Shown here one piece after another: positions 25,717 to 46,375 of a stretch of 64,000 nucleotides of DNA; position 1 is the stretch's first letter; each line of letters opens with the position of its first letter. The position numbers were made by a program, and so were the translations under genes. This stretch comes from Phaeosaccion multiseriatum. Taxonomy: Eukaryota; Ochrophyta, other classes. Under the pieces are notes generated by a model. That model searched no databases, had not been told where the DNA came from, and saw nothing but the letters and a program-made list of their open reading frames with translations. The stretch covers positions 3,410,001 through 3,474,000 of the forward strand of contig OZ218956.1 in the NCBI GenBank assembly GCA_965112735.1, given 5' to 3'.

Positions 25717-27085
25717 CGAAACGTGTATCTTGATGCGTGCTCTGATGTGATGATGGTCATGGGATGGGACGGATCGGCGCACATATGGGACGGTGGGTGG
25801 GTAGATAGATAGGTAGGTAGGTCTTTCGTTTGTTTGGTTCTGGTTGGTTGCTGGTCAGAGAGAGGGGAGTCGCGAGACGCCGCACCACTGGCTTCTTGCT
25901 GCTGCTGCGGTGACGCTCGAGAAAGCGCATCGATTTTCTTTAGAAGCCAAGGTATTGGAAGGGAAAAGTCGAGGGAGCTGCTGCTGCATGGAGGCCGCCA
26001 CTTGTACAGTCGGCTGTGTGTGGGGGGGGGGGTAGCGACGCCCAGCTCTGGGCAGAGGCGTACGGACAGGGTCACCCCCGCGTCTGCTATCTGGATGTCT
26101 GGTATTCGTTCCGATGGATCTCGACGACATGGAGTAGTTTGGATTGTTATGAGTCGCGCATGCATCGCTCCAAGGGTGGACGAAAGGTGAGGTGCGTGTA
26201 ACGTCCGCATTTCGGCTTTTCCGAGGCGGCATGTGGTGTCCCTTCCCCTGCCCCCCCCCTGCCTGGTGAGCTTGGGGGGCGGAGTGGGTGCATACGGCCC
26301 AACCTAGGGACTTAGCTGAGGCGGAGGCAGACAGGGCACTCTTCAGAAGGAGCGAAGGCAAGTGACGGCACTCTTCAAAGTGCATACTTGGACCATACAC
26401 GGCGGTGACGGGCTTGGTAGACGTCCTCTCCTTGGGCATTGGGTAATGGGTCTACTCAGCTCAGCCCAACCACCACACCCACCACCGGATCGCTCCAGCA
26501 CAAGGGGCAGAGGGAGAGAGAGTTCGATCGGACGAGTGCGAACGCACACACGCACGCACCACTGGGTTAAGGACTGGATGCATGCCTGCCAGGAGATGTT
26601 GCGGGGGTGAATCCTCTTGGTTGAAAGTGAAGCGCGAGTCCTTCCCTTCTTCCGAGGAGGTGAGGCCCACCCTCGCCAACGAGGGCGCACCCACAGAGAC
26701 CGAACGAAAAGAGACCATTCGTTGCTGGGAGACATCGGAGTCGATGCAGCGCAGCGCAGGAGAGCAGGCAGGCCTTGTAGGCTGGCGGACATACCAGTGC
26801 TCTCTCTCTCTCTCTCTGGCAGCAGATGGCAACAGATGGACGCGCAATGTTACACACAAGAAACGCTTGTTGCTCGGGTTGCTGCGCTGCGCCACGCGAG
26901 AGCAGTTTATAACAACAGTGGTTGTAGAATTAATCAATGATCTATCCACAAGTCAATCAAAGCAACACTAAAGCAGCACTCGCCCCGGGAGCACCGTGTG
27001 GGCTGACATACGAGTGAGTGTCAGGCAACAAAACACTGTCATCCCCCCCCCCCCCAACCATCCATTGTCATCCACCCCTCCCCTC
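25684..27085. other. Long convergent intergenic region
   Basis: 1.4 kb lie between the 3' ends of APC10 and PUM3. It starts with (GAT)n, then complex sequence with several short overlapping open frames on both strands. None shows splice signals, a recognisable motif or codon bias, so I call no gene. A CCATCCATTGTCATCC motif at about 27057-27073 belongs to the dispersed motif described in the findings. Confidence 0.5.
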
Positions 27086-31001
<3,916 letters not shown>

Positions 31002-31703
31002 TGGGCTGTTAGGGCCTCTTGCCACACCAGATAGAGGGTGTGAAAGCCGTGCGTGATAGGCAAATCTTCCCTGCTCTCGCTTGAGGCCACAAAAGGAAAA
31101 GCGGGCCCATACACCTCCATCCAGCCCAGGATTCCGGCCGCTCAACAGCGTCAATTCAAAGAAGAGGGGGAGACATAAGAGAAGAAAAAGAGCAGTGTAG
31201 AGAAGACGAGGTAGGTGGATTGCTCTTACTCTGCCCTCTACGCCTGCTGCTGCCGCTGCTGAGGCTGCTGCTGTTGTTGTTGCGGGTGCTGCTTCACAAT
31301 GCTGGTTGCAGTGAGACTTTGAGCATGAGAGGCTTGCTCGCGTCCAGATGGCTCATGATCAACACACCTTCTTCCCTCTCTCCCGCCGCTGTGCCTTTCC
31401 CACAGCACCCCTCCCTTATTGGTTTCCACTCCCCTCCCGTCTCTGCTCTCTCTTCGGCTCTTCTTCGCACTTCTGCCCTCCACATGTCCTTCCCCTTTCT
31501 TCACTGCGCTGCCTCTCTCTCCCTCTCTCTCATCCTCTCTCTCTCCACCCTCCCTCGTGCCCTTCCCACCGCGTTCCCTCTCCCTTCCCGTTCACACCGC
31601 TTCGAATCGCCTCCCACCCTCGAGTAAACAACCCCCGTGTTTCCGTATCCTTGGCCCCTTGCCCGTCGAATCTCTCGCCCGCCCCGCCCAGCAGAAAGCC
31701 ACC
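31002..31703. promoter_or_regulatory. Divergent region between PUM3 and ThiC
   Basis: 702 bp lie between start codons. It contains CTG/TTG-rich sequence (about 31241-31285), then a long pyrimidine-rich leader (about 31370-31620) upstream of the ThiC ATG in an ACC-ATGG context. I looked for a TPP-riboswitch core (CTGAGA with ACCTGATCTGG-like partner) here and did not find one. Confidence 0.45.
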
Positions 31704-37169
<5,466 letters not shown>

Positions 37170-37415
37170 AGGTGAGGTGAGGTGAGGTGAGGTGAGGTGA
37201 AGTGCAAGTGAGGGTCCGAGCAGTTTGAGCCGTTGAGCTTTTTAAGAGGTATGTGAGCTGTGGAAGTGTGTGGAGCTGTTGAGCATCTGGAGCCATCTGT
37301 AGAGCTTTTTGAGCTGAGCTTGAGCAAAGAGGAGGAGCAGCTACCAGCAAAGGAGGAGGTAGAGAGAAGGCCTGCCGATGGACTGATGATTGATATGCAG
37401 GCAGGTAGACAGACT

Positions 37416-37459
<44 letters not shown>

Positions 37460-38404
37460 GGACTGGAGCCGGGTGAGATGACTGGTCCATCTGAGCTCAG
37501 CGCAGTTGCTCCATTGTAACTTACTTCCCCATGAAAGGCTAGCGCATTGTAGCGACAGTTACACACCAGTGACAAGGAGGCGGGCCGAAGGGGAAGGAGA
37601 TTGATTGCTCAAACCAACACGCACGGGGTGGGCACACGCCGAAGGGGCCGATGCGGCTTTCATTCAGTTGGTACGGTGGAAGAGAAAAGGGACAAGCAAT
37701 TCGCTTTCCCAACGTCAGAGGGCGCTCTCCCTGTCAAGCAGTTAAAGAACTTTAATTTATAAGCCTCTGTTAGTGTTGTTTTGATCTCTCACTACGCCTT
37801 TCTTTCATGTCTGTGCACTGTCTGCTTGCTCTCGTCTGTGACATGGTCAAGTCCTGGGCCCTCTCTTTCGTCTGACTCTTGTGTGTCCGTGTTGAGACTT
37901 AAACCGCCGCCGATTAGACACACATGCCACCCGGAAGCCCTGCGGGTCGATCTGCAGGCAGCTCGCATCTGGTTCAGGCCAGCAGCAGGCCCCTCCAGAG
38001 GGCAGGAGTACTCAGCACTCTTCGTAAAAGTCCGTGAAGAGGCAGGTAGCTCAAGCCAGCGGGAGGTTAAAGCAATTCCCCATTTCGCTTCCATGCGATC
38101 AAACGCCGATTGAATCTGTCACCAAAGGCGAGCTTCGTCACCGACCTGGGGAGAAGGATTGGCCTGTTGAATTTTGAATTTTGAGTCGCATGGAAACTTC
38201 AGCGCCTCCAGAGAGTTTTTGGTAACACCAAAAGTCAGCTTGATTGAAGCGGTTGCCAAAAGTGATTTTTTCTTCTTCAGAGATTGAGGGAGGGAAATTG
38301 GGCTGTTGAACGATGAGTAAACACGGAAACTAAAACTCCAGCTCCTCCAGAGAGCTGCAAGTCACTGAACAGCCCCCCCTCTCTGCCCTCACTTGTCCTC
38401 CTAA
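37170..38404. other. Convergent intergenic region with imperfect duplication
   Basis: 1.2 kb lie between the ThiC stop and the kinase stop. It starts with GGTGA pentamers (37170-37200), has a (CAGA)n tract (about 37418-37460) and, at about 38110-38370, two imperfect copies of a segment of roughly 110 bp sharing 'GCCTGTTGAA'/'GGCTGTTGAA' and 'CTCCAGAGAG'. No supported gene. Confidence 0.55.
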
Positions 38405-40456
38405 CTATGAGCTGAAGGGGCTGCCCAGCGAGGCGAGAATGACGTTCATCGTCGGCCGATGGGCGGGCTGCGCGTGCCAAGCCGCCTCCAGCACAGCGGC
38501 AATTGGCGACGGCTTCACGTCCTCCTCACACAGCAGATCACCACCTCCTCCTCCACCACCTCCCCCCCCCCCTTCCTCCTCCTCCCACTACTCCTCCGCC
38601 CCCAATCGCACCCCCTATCCCGTGCACATGGCCGAGGCTGAGGGGCCTCCCGCTCCTGCCCCCCAGGCTGCTCCGCCGGGAGCTGGAGGTTTCCGGGTCA
38701 GTAGTCCACCTCTCCAGGTCCAGTGGGTCGTCCTGACACCTCTGAGCGTCGGGCCGGAGCTGCGAGTACGCCACGTTGTTGGCGGTGGCCTGCGGGGAGG
38801 ACCCCAGGAAGGGCTGCTCACACGTGTATGTCTCCCTGTGGTCCGTCATACGTTGAGGGAATTCATGTAACGTTCATTTCATGTAAGGCAGATGAACACT
38901 GACCATGTATCTGACTTCTCACATCTCCCCCTCCTCTCTGGCAATCCAGATGACAGCGGCATCCCTCCTACTTTTTTCTACTCAGCAGACGACGATGGCC
39001 ATCTATCCGATATTCCCCTATGGCCCTCCCGCCTGCCCCTCGCCTCTCCTCCTGTCCTCACCCAGACGACGAAGGCCGTCTATCTGACCCTCCCCTCATC
39101 CTTCTCTATTCACTAGCCAACAGTGGCCCATCTGTACTGCTCGCCCCTCTACTCAGATTACTCAGATGACTCACCAGACGACGATGGCCCAGCTGTACAC
39201 GTCCGCCTTGGTGGTGTAGCGCTGTCCCCGGAATACTTCGGGGGCCATATAGCACAAGTTGCCAGGGGCGCCCGTCTAGGATGGCAGCGGATGGATGGAT
39301 GGATGGATGGAGGGAGGGAGGGAGGGAGGGAGGGAGGAAGGGATGGTAGAGGGAGAGATGCGTGGTGAGAGACATGGAGGACTTAGGCATAGAGCAGAAC
39401 GGGTGGGAGGCGAAAGCGAAAGCCACCACTATGCACAGGAATGGTCAGCTATCACGACCAGGGACGGTGTGGGCATCAATGGGTAGGGAGGGAGCCAAGA
39501 GGGAAATGTTGAAGTGGTGTGCCGCACAGCGGGTTATCAAGGTCCAAACTAAGAAGAAGCAGGAGGAGGGGAAGAAGAAGAAGACTGAAGAGAGTTTGGC
39601 GACGCTGAATGCAAAGATTCAGACGAGGGCAACAGCAGCACAAGTAGTCGTTACAGAACAACGAGTGTGGAGAAACAAAGTAGACTATGGGGAGGGAGGA
39701 AGGTGTGGAGACAAAAACCAGAATGGAGGAAATTGGGGATGAGTAGTGAGTGAAGAGAGAGAGTGACCGGAAGGAGTGAGTGAGAGAGATTGAGTGGAAA
39801 TCAGGGCACGGTTGGATCCTCCTCAGTCTTCAGACGCTGTTCCTTTGGACCCTCGATATCGATTTCATTTATGGTGTTCGATATAATTGATAAAGGTCAC
39901 ATAAACTGAAACCAGTCAATCAGTCAAGTCAGCCGGCCAGTCAGCCAGCCAACCACCCCACCACGCACCCAACCACGTACACACCCTTCCACCCCCACCC
40001 ACCCATCCACTCACCCACCTACCCATCCTCCCAACCAACCTAACCACCCACCCACCCACACCCACGCACCCACGCACCCCTCACCCCCGTGGACGAGCTC
40101 CCCTCTCCTCCTCTTACCATGTAGTCAGCGATGGGCCGGCTGAGGCCGAAGTCGATGAGCTTTGCGAGGGGAGCCTCTCTACGAGGGTCGCCCTTGCCAG
40201 CGTCCACAACAGACGTCAGATACTCCACGTCGCCTGGATATGGCAGTGAGTGGCAGTGGATTGGGGAGGCAGGGAGGAGGACAAAGACATGACGTGTGTG
40301 TGTGTGTGTGTGTGTGTGTCAGCGGCGTATCGCAAGAGTTACGCCAGCCCGTGCCCAGCCCTGGCTGCTCTCTATCTCTCTATCTCTCATGCCCTTCTCT
40401 CTCTCTCTCTCCCTGTCCCTCCCCCCCCCTCTCTCTTCTTCTTCTCTCCTTCCCTC

Positions 40457-40487
<31 letters not shown>

Positions 40488-40766
40488 CCACCCACCCTCC
40501 CTCCCTACGTCCCTCCTCACCCGTGAGCAGGACGTTGGAGGAGGTCATATCGCGGTGAATGATGGGCTGCAGACAGCCGTGCATGTACGCCGCTCCTCGA
40601 GCAATGTCGTGCGCGACACTGCCCCGTACACACACACACATGCACAAAGGGAGAGATACACACACACATTAGACACAGAGACACACACACGCACACACGC
40701 GCACACACACACACACGCACACACACACGCACACACACACACACGCACACACACACACACGCACAC

Positions 40767-40805
<39 letters not shown>

Positions 40806-43800
40806 CACACACACGCACACACACACACACAAGACAAAGACAAGCTCGGACACAGGCAAACGCCACAGCGGAGGAGGAGATGGGAGGGGAGGGGATGGGA
40901 GGGGAGAAGGGCTCTCGAGGAGGAGGGCTACGCATGTACCCTTCCCTTTAGTTTAGTATGCCACCCACCATACCCACCATCCCCACCATAACCACCATCC
41001 ATCCATCCAGCCACCCCACACCCACACCACCACACGCACAGCCCGCCCCTCAACCCCTTCCCCCATCCACCCTCACTGCTTACCGCCTGCACACCCTAGG
41101 AGGCAGCCCCCCCCCGCCCTCTCCGCCGCCCTTGCCCTTGTGCAGCATCTTGAAGAGGGAGGTGTGGAGCAGTTCTGTAACGATCAAGTTCTCGGGGGGG
41201 GGCGTGACGCCGTAGAAGGTGGTGATGTTGGGGTGCCGCAGCCCGGCGAGTACCTGGTGTCGGGTGTCAGGTGTCAGCTCAGTCATTCAGTAAGTTAGTG
41301 AGGGAGTGAGTGGCTCATTCGGTAAGTCCGACAGTCATTCACTAAGCCAGTAAGCACGCTGGCTGACTGCCAATCAGCCAGTCGTTACTTTCCGACAGTC
41401 ACTCACTAAGCCAGTGAGCAGGCTGGCTGACTGCCAATCAGCCAGTCGTTGCGTCAGTGAGTCAGCCAGTCGGTACTTCAGTGAGTCAATCAGGAAGTCA
41501 GAGGCAGTGAGTGAGTCAGTCAGTCAGTGAGGGAGTGAGTGAGTGAGTGAGTGAGTGATGAGTGAGTGAGTCATTCAGTTAGTCAAGTGAGTGAGTGAGC
41601 AGTCAAAAACTGACCTTGACCTCTCCCATGAAGGCAGTGGGTTTGGCCATATACTTCATACACTTGACCGCCACACGGGTGCCGTTCCATACGCCTCTAC
41701 ATTGGGGTGAGGTGAATGGGATGGCAGTGGATGGGGCGGAAGGGGGTAGAAGGTATGGGATGGGATGGGTTCATTGAAGAGCGGGTGAGAGGGGCAGAGT
41801 AGTTGCAAGGGGTGAGTCCAAACACCTGGCACATAACTTTCCTCCTCCTCCTCCTCCTTCTCCTGCTCCTCCTCCCCCTCCCCCTCTTCCTCCTCCTCCT
41901 CCTCCTCCTCCTCCTCCTCCTCCTCCCCCTCCTCCTCCTCCTCCTCCTCCCCCCCCTCCTCCTCCTCCTCCCCCTCCTCCTCCTCCTCCTCCTCCTCCTC
42001 CTCCTCCTCCTCCTCCTCCTCCTCCTCCTCCTCCTCCTCCTCCCCCTTTCCTCACCTGTACACGAGGCCGTAGAAACCCTCACCAAGCATCTCCTCGAGC
42101 TGAACTGCCTCCAAGTCGATTTGGTATGACAACTGTGAGGCGGCGATGCCAAGCTGCCACCCTTCATCTTTGCCTCCTCCTCCTCCTCCTCCTCCTCCTC
42201 CCGACCCGCCCCCGATGATCTTGCTACTACTGCTTATGCTATTTCCACTCCCCACTGCTTCTGCTGCTACCAGAGTCAGGCCCTCCTCGCTGCTGTTGCC
42301 ACCGCCGGAAGAAGTGCCCACAATGAGGCCTGCAATGGTTCCATCACCCCCGCCACCACTCCCACTCCCCCCTCCGCTACCGCTGCTACCACTGCCATCC
42401 GCGCCGTTGCCGCTGCCGCTGCCGCTGCCGCTGCCCCCCGCTCCGCCGCTGCCGAACTGCTTCATCACGTCAGCCAGAGCCCCGAGCACGCCCCTCCTGC
42501 TGCTGCCGCCCCTGCTGTTGTCCAGCCAACCCCCCCCCCCACCCCTACCACCACCATCACCACCAATGCTGCCGCCGCCGCCATCGCTGCTCCCGCTCCA
42601 GTGACTACTCTGACTGCGGCTGCGGGGTCCGAGGCCGACTCCCAAACCCGGCGAGGGTCCGGACTGACGTGTGGTTCTCTTGCGCGTGTGTGCGCGTTTG
42701 GTCGGGGCTTTGTGTAGTACGGCGTCACAGGAGCTGCAGAACCAACTGCTCCCACACGCGCGGCAGTACACCTCGGCCTTGTCCTCCACGCAGTTCGCGC
42801 ACATCTCCTCCCCCTCCTCTTCCTCTTGCTCCTCCTCCCGAACCACCACCTCCTCCTCCTGCTGCTGCTGCTGCTGCTGCCACTGGTGGAGGTCTTGTTG
42901 CGGCTGCAGTTGTTGTTGTTGCTGCTCTCGTTGCTGCACTAGCAGTGGTCGATGTAGTTGCTGCAGCCGTTGGCCGCCCCCCTCCTGCTGCTGCTGCTGT
43001 ATCACCAACTGCTCCTGCTGCTGCCGTTGGCGCAGTTGGCTCCGCAGCAGCAACTGGTGGAGGTGAGCAGAGCCCACTGCCGCTGCCCCCCGGGGATGCG
43101 TCTCTGCGGCGGGGACAACGTTGCCGTAGTTTAAAGTGACGTCATCGCTTCCACCCCTGCCCCCCCCGAAGTTGGGGACAACGTTGCCGTAGTTCAAAGT
43201 GACGCCATCGCTTCCACTGCCATCCCCCCCCCCCCCCCCGACCATTTGCCGCCACGTGTGGCTGATGTTGGGCCCTGCCTGCTCATCTTCCTTGCCACCG
43301 CCAGTGCTCAGGAGGCCCATTCTGCTCCCTAAGTCATTGAAGCTGCTGGTGCTGGTGCCGGACGTGAACGGCTGCCCGGTGCCGTACACGGGAATCACAT
43401 CGCCGGTGGCGCTGCTGCTGCTACTGCTGCCGACCGCCGACACTTCCCCTCTTCGTCCTCCTCCTCCTCCTCCTCCTCCTCCTCCTCCTCCTCCTCCTCC
43501 TCCTCCTCCTCCTCCTCCTCCTCCTCTTCCTGCTGCTGCTGCTGCTGCTGCTGCTCCTACTGCTGCATCCCCTTTCTCCTCGACCTCATCATCCTCAGCA
43601 GCAGTTGGTGCTACAGCAGCCGCAGCGCCGACTTGGACACAAGCTTGAGCTGGAGGGGGAGGAGGAGGGGAAGGAGAGGTGGACACGGCGCCGTCTCCAA
43701 GACTACCACGCTCCCCCACAGCTGCTGTATCACCAACTGCTGCTGTTGCTGCTGCCATTGCCCTTGACCCATGCAATGCTGCCGACGCCACCGCCGCATC

Positions 43801-45334
43801 AGATGCCACGAGGGAGGACATAAGCTCATCCTGCCGCTCTAAAATGGCTCGGATCTTGCTAAAGTCATTGTGGTCCTCAGGCACCACACCGGACGGCGTC
43901 AAGCCCTCGGACGAGATGACAGACGTGTTGGCGCCTAGGGTCAGGACGGGGGGAGAGGGGAGGGGAAGAGAGGAGGGAGATAAGGGGAGGGGAGGGAAGA
44001 GGAGGGTAGTGGGCGGGTGAGAGGGCGGGTGAGGGGAGGGGGGAGGGGAGAGGGGAGCGGAGGAGGGAGAGAGTGTATACAGATGTGCATGTGTGTGTGT
44101 GCGTGCGTACCGAAGGAGACAAGCAGCCTGACAACGTCTGTGTGTCCTCTGCCGCAAGCCTTGTGCAGTGGCCGGAAACCCCACCGATCAGAGCCTTCTA
44201 GATCGGCACCATTCTCGTACAGATAGGCGACAATCGAGGTGTGGCCACATCGAGCGGCGATATGTAGGGGAGTGCTGCCCTGGAGGGTTGCAGAGGGTGG
44301 AGGGCCGGGGGGATTATGAGGCTTGCAGGGTTGGGTGGTTTGAAAGACAGGAGGGGAGGGAGGGAGGGAGGGAGGCTAGGGAGGAATAGGAGCGCGACTG
44401 GCGCGACTGTGTGTGCGTGGGTGCGGCAGCCACAAGGAGAGGGTTGTCTCCGCTACCTTTCTGTCTCGCACGTTGAGCCCTCCTCCGGCGTCGTGATAGC
44501 GCCTCAACCCCTCCATGTCCCCCATGTCCACCACCTTCCACACGTCCATGGCCAAGGGGGGAGCCCCCTGGTCCAGCATGAGGCGGACGAGCTCGGGGGT
44601 GGAACAGAAGAAAATGGGGCTCCTTCCGTACTTGTCGGCGGCCATGAGGTCGGCCCCTGCCTGGATCAAGAGCTGCATGGTGCTATAGTTCCCACCCTGA
44701 CTGGCCAGGTGCAAGGGGGTCATGTGCAGGTCGTCGCTAGTGGCCTGGAAGTCGGCCTTGTGCTCTTCGATGAGCAGGCGGGCGATGTCTGCGTGGCCGG
44801 CACTTCCGCAGATGTGGAGGGCTCGCAGGCCGCGGTAGTCGCGGGCCTCCACGTTGGCTCCTCGCTGCAGGAGTCGCGCCACCACTGAGAGGCTCCCGCC
44901 TTCGCACGCCCAGTGGAGTGCAGTACGCTGTGGGCGGGGGAGGGGGGAGGCGTACGGGCGGGCAGAGACCGGGAGGGGGAGAGAGGGAGGGAGGAGATGA
45001 GACGGGAGAGAAGATGGGGACAAGAGAGAAGCGTGCAAGGAATGACACACACACACAGAGAGAGAGAGGGAGGGAGGGAAAGCGAGAGGGAGACATGGAG
45101 AGTATCCAAGTCTCCCAACCTTCTCTCACATCTCACCTCTCCCCAAAGCACTTGCTGCAAAAAGGGAGAGGAGGAGCCAGCCCAGAGCCTCAAGCATGCA
45201 ACACCCACCTGAAACCAGCTGTCAGTGGTCTCCACATCACCCCCTGCATCCAAGTACTCGTCCACTGCAGCCACATTACCATCCCGAGCATCAGCGTGCC
45301 AGCACCCGTCCTTCTTGGGAGTTCCCGCCTTCAT
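38405..45334 (-). CDS. Ankyrin-repeat / B-box zinc-finger / TKL protein kinase (one apparent frameshift)
   Basis: Ten exons on the minus strand: 45334-45209, 44927-44457, 44279-44111, 43934-42056, 41696-41615, 41253-41084, 40618-40521, 40233-40118, 39275-39175 and 38835-38405, about 1213 aa. Residues about 10-260 hold some eight ankyrin repeats ('[18 protein letters not shown]', '[20 protein letters not shown]'). A Gln-, Gly- and Ser-rich linker contains a B-box-like zinc finger near 630-672 ([22 protein letters not shown], then His). The kinase domain starts near 866: '[12 protein letters not shown]', VAVK, '[11 protein letters not shown]', 'LIDFGLSRP', '[20 protein letters not shown]' and '[14 protein letters not shown]'. 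This is TKL-type; HRDMT replaces the usual HRDLK, as in LIMK/TESK-like kinases. In exon 10 a run of 11 C (plus 38562-38572) puts the kinase tail out of frame; 10 would restore it. Substrate unknown. Confidence 0.85.
40623..40835 (-). repeat. (CA)n tract in kinase intron 6
   Basis: About 200 bp of CACACGCACA repeat (GT-rich on the coding strand) fill the 3' part of the intron before exon 7. This is one of the exceptions to the usual CT-rich 3' end. Confidence 0.9.
41842..42048 (-). repeat. (CTC)n / (GAG)n tract in kinase intron 4
   Basis: About 200 bp of CTCCTC (GAGGAG on the coding strand) occur immediately downstream of the 5' splice site at 42055. It is purine-rich on the sense strand. Confidence 0.95.
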
Positions 45335-45841
45335 CAGGGACAAAAACAGGCCGGGTTGCCTACTCAGGTTCCCCCACAGACGTCCATTGTAGTAGACATC
45401 TCTCGTGAGGTATTTGGAAGCATATGGAAAAGATTCTCATTTTACTTCGAAGTAATTTTTACCTCACCTTTCTTTCCAGCCGCGGACCAAGGGGGCGGGG
45501 ACAAGTACGGCTCTAGCTCGGAGGGGGGGGGGGGGGTCGGAACGACCAACCCTCTTAACTGTCTCTCTTGGAGCAACCCCCCCCCCCGACCGTATGACTA
45601 TAAATGCTGTGCATTCGACGATACGGATATGTTCGAATATGTGATATATTCGGCTCCGCTCCCCGCAGGGCCTCTCTGGCCCCCGGATAAGAAGCCTGAG
45701 GCGGCCTGCGGCCAGAAGCCTGCATAACCTCTCCCCCCCCCCCCTGAGCCCCCCTGAGAAGCCTGAAGCCCAGACCGCTGGCCTGCGGCTAGAAGCCCGA
45801 AGCCTGGAGGGGGCTTTATCCCCCCCCCCCCCTTCTTTTTT

Positions 45842-45888
45842 TATATATATATACTTAGTATTACAAAGTAATACATAATATATATATA
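45842..45888. repeat. AT-rich inverted repeat (hairpin)
   Basis: Left arm 45842-45864 (TATATATATATACTTAGTATTAC) and right arm 45868-45888 are near-complementary around a 3-base AAA loop, forming a stem of about 20 bp with few mismatches. Flanks are C-tracts and GC-rich sequence. Confidence 0.8.
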
Positions 45889-46082
45889 ATGTAAGCCGCG
45901 CGTGCGAGTGAAGTAGTGCGGAATGCGCTAAAGCAAAGCGCCGATACCCCCACGTACCACGCCGCTTCCCCTTCCCCTCCCCCTTCCCCTCCCCCTCCCA
46001 CCCCCCCCCCTCCCTCCCAACACACTCAATTCTCCTTGAGTCGCGTGGTACGAGGCAAAATTTCGCCCTTCAACTCCCCACC

Positions 46083-46160
46083 CACCCCTTGTTCCTTCTT
46101 TATGCCCTCCTTCTGTCGGTTCACCCCTTGTTCCCTCTTTATGCCCTCCTTCTGTCGGGA
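46083..46160. repeat. 39-bp tandem duplication
   Basis: Two copies of a 39-bp unit starting CACCCCTTGTTCC and ending TTCTGTCGG lie downstream of the zinc-finger gene stop, in its 3' flank. They differ at two or three positions. Confidence 0.9.
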
Positions 46161-46375
46161 CTTCTAGGTGCGTGTCCGTTGGTGCACACACGCAAGCAAG
46201 CAAGAGGGCCCCTCCTGCTCAGCTCTGTGTACATCGACAGACGCGCCAATGCCGATCATCAATGCAGCCCCCCGCCCTGCCACCCTGCCTGCCTGCCGCT
46301 AATCACGAAGATGGGAGGGGAAGGTGTGATGGAGGTGACAAGACTTGCACACTCCTCTCCCCCCCTTGCACGTGC

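Larger units (their letters stand above)
45335..46375. other. Intergenic region with GC-rich repeats and an AT palindrome
   Basis: This is the upstream region of the ankyrin-kinase gene and the downstream region of the zinc-finger gene (both minus). It contains two long C tracts, repeated GAAGCCTGAGGC-like segments (45690-45810), a near-perfect AT-rich inverted repeat (45842-45888) and a 39-bp tandem duplication (46083-46160). The open frame on the plus strand across 45196-45727 shows no motif or splice support, so I call no gene. Confidence 0.55.

Noticed and set aside
25855-26949. Possible gene in the APC10-PUM3 spacer
   Set aside because: Several overlapping open frames of 150-200 codons exist on the minus strand, but all lack motifs, splice support and coding-like composition.
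31002-31703. TPP riboswitch upstream of ThiC
   Set aside because: No CTGAGA pyrimidine-sensor core with a matching partner arm was found by eye here or in the 3' flank. A covariance search is still needed.
41771-42055. Poly-Gly / poly-Arg / poly-Leu open frames in the CTC tract
   Set aside because: These are pure translations of a trinucleotide repeat inside kinase intron 4.
44918-45727. 269-residue plus-strand open frame
   Set aside because: It is antisense to ankyrin exons, crosses repeats, has no recognisable motif, and its downstream part lies in C-tract-rich spacer.
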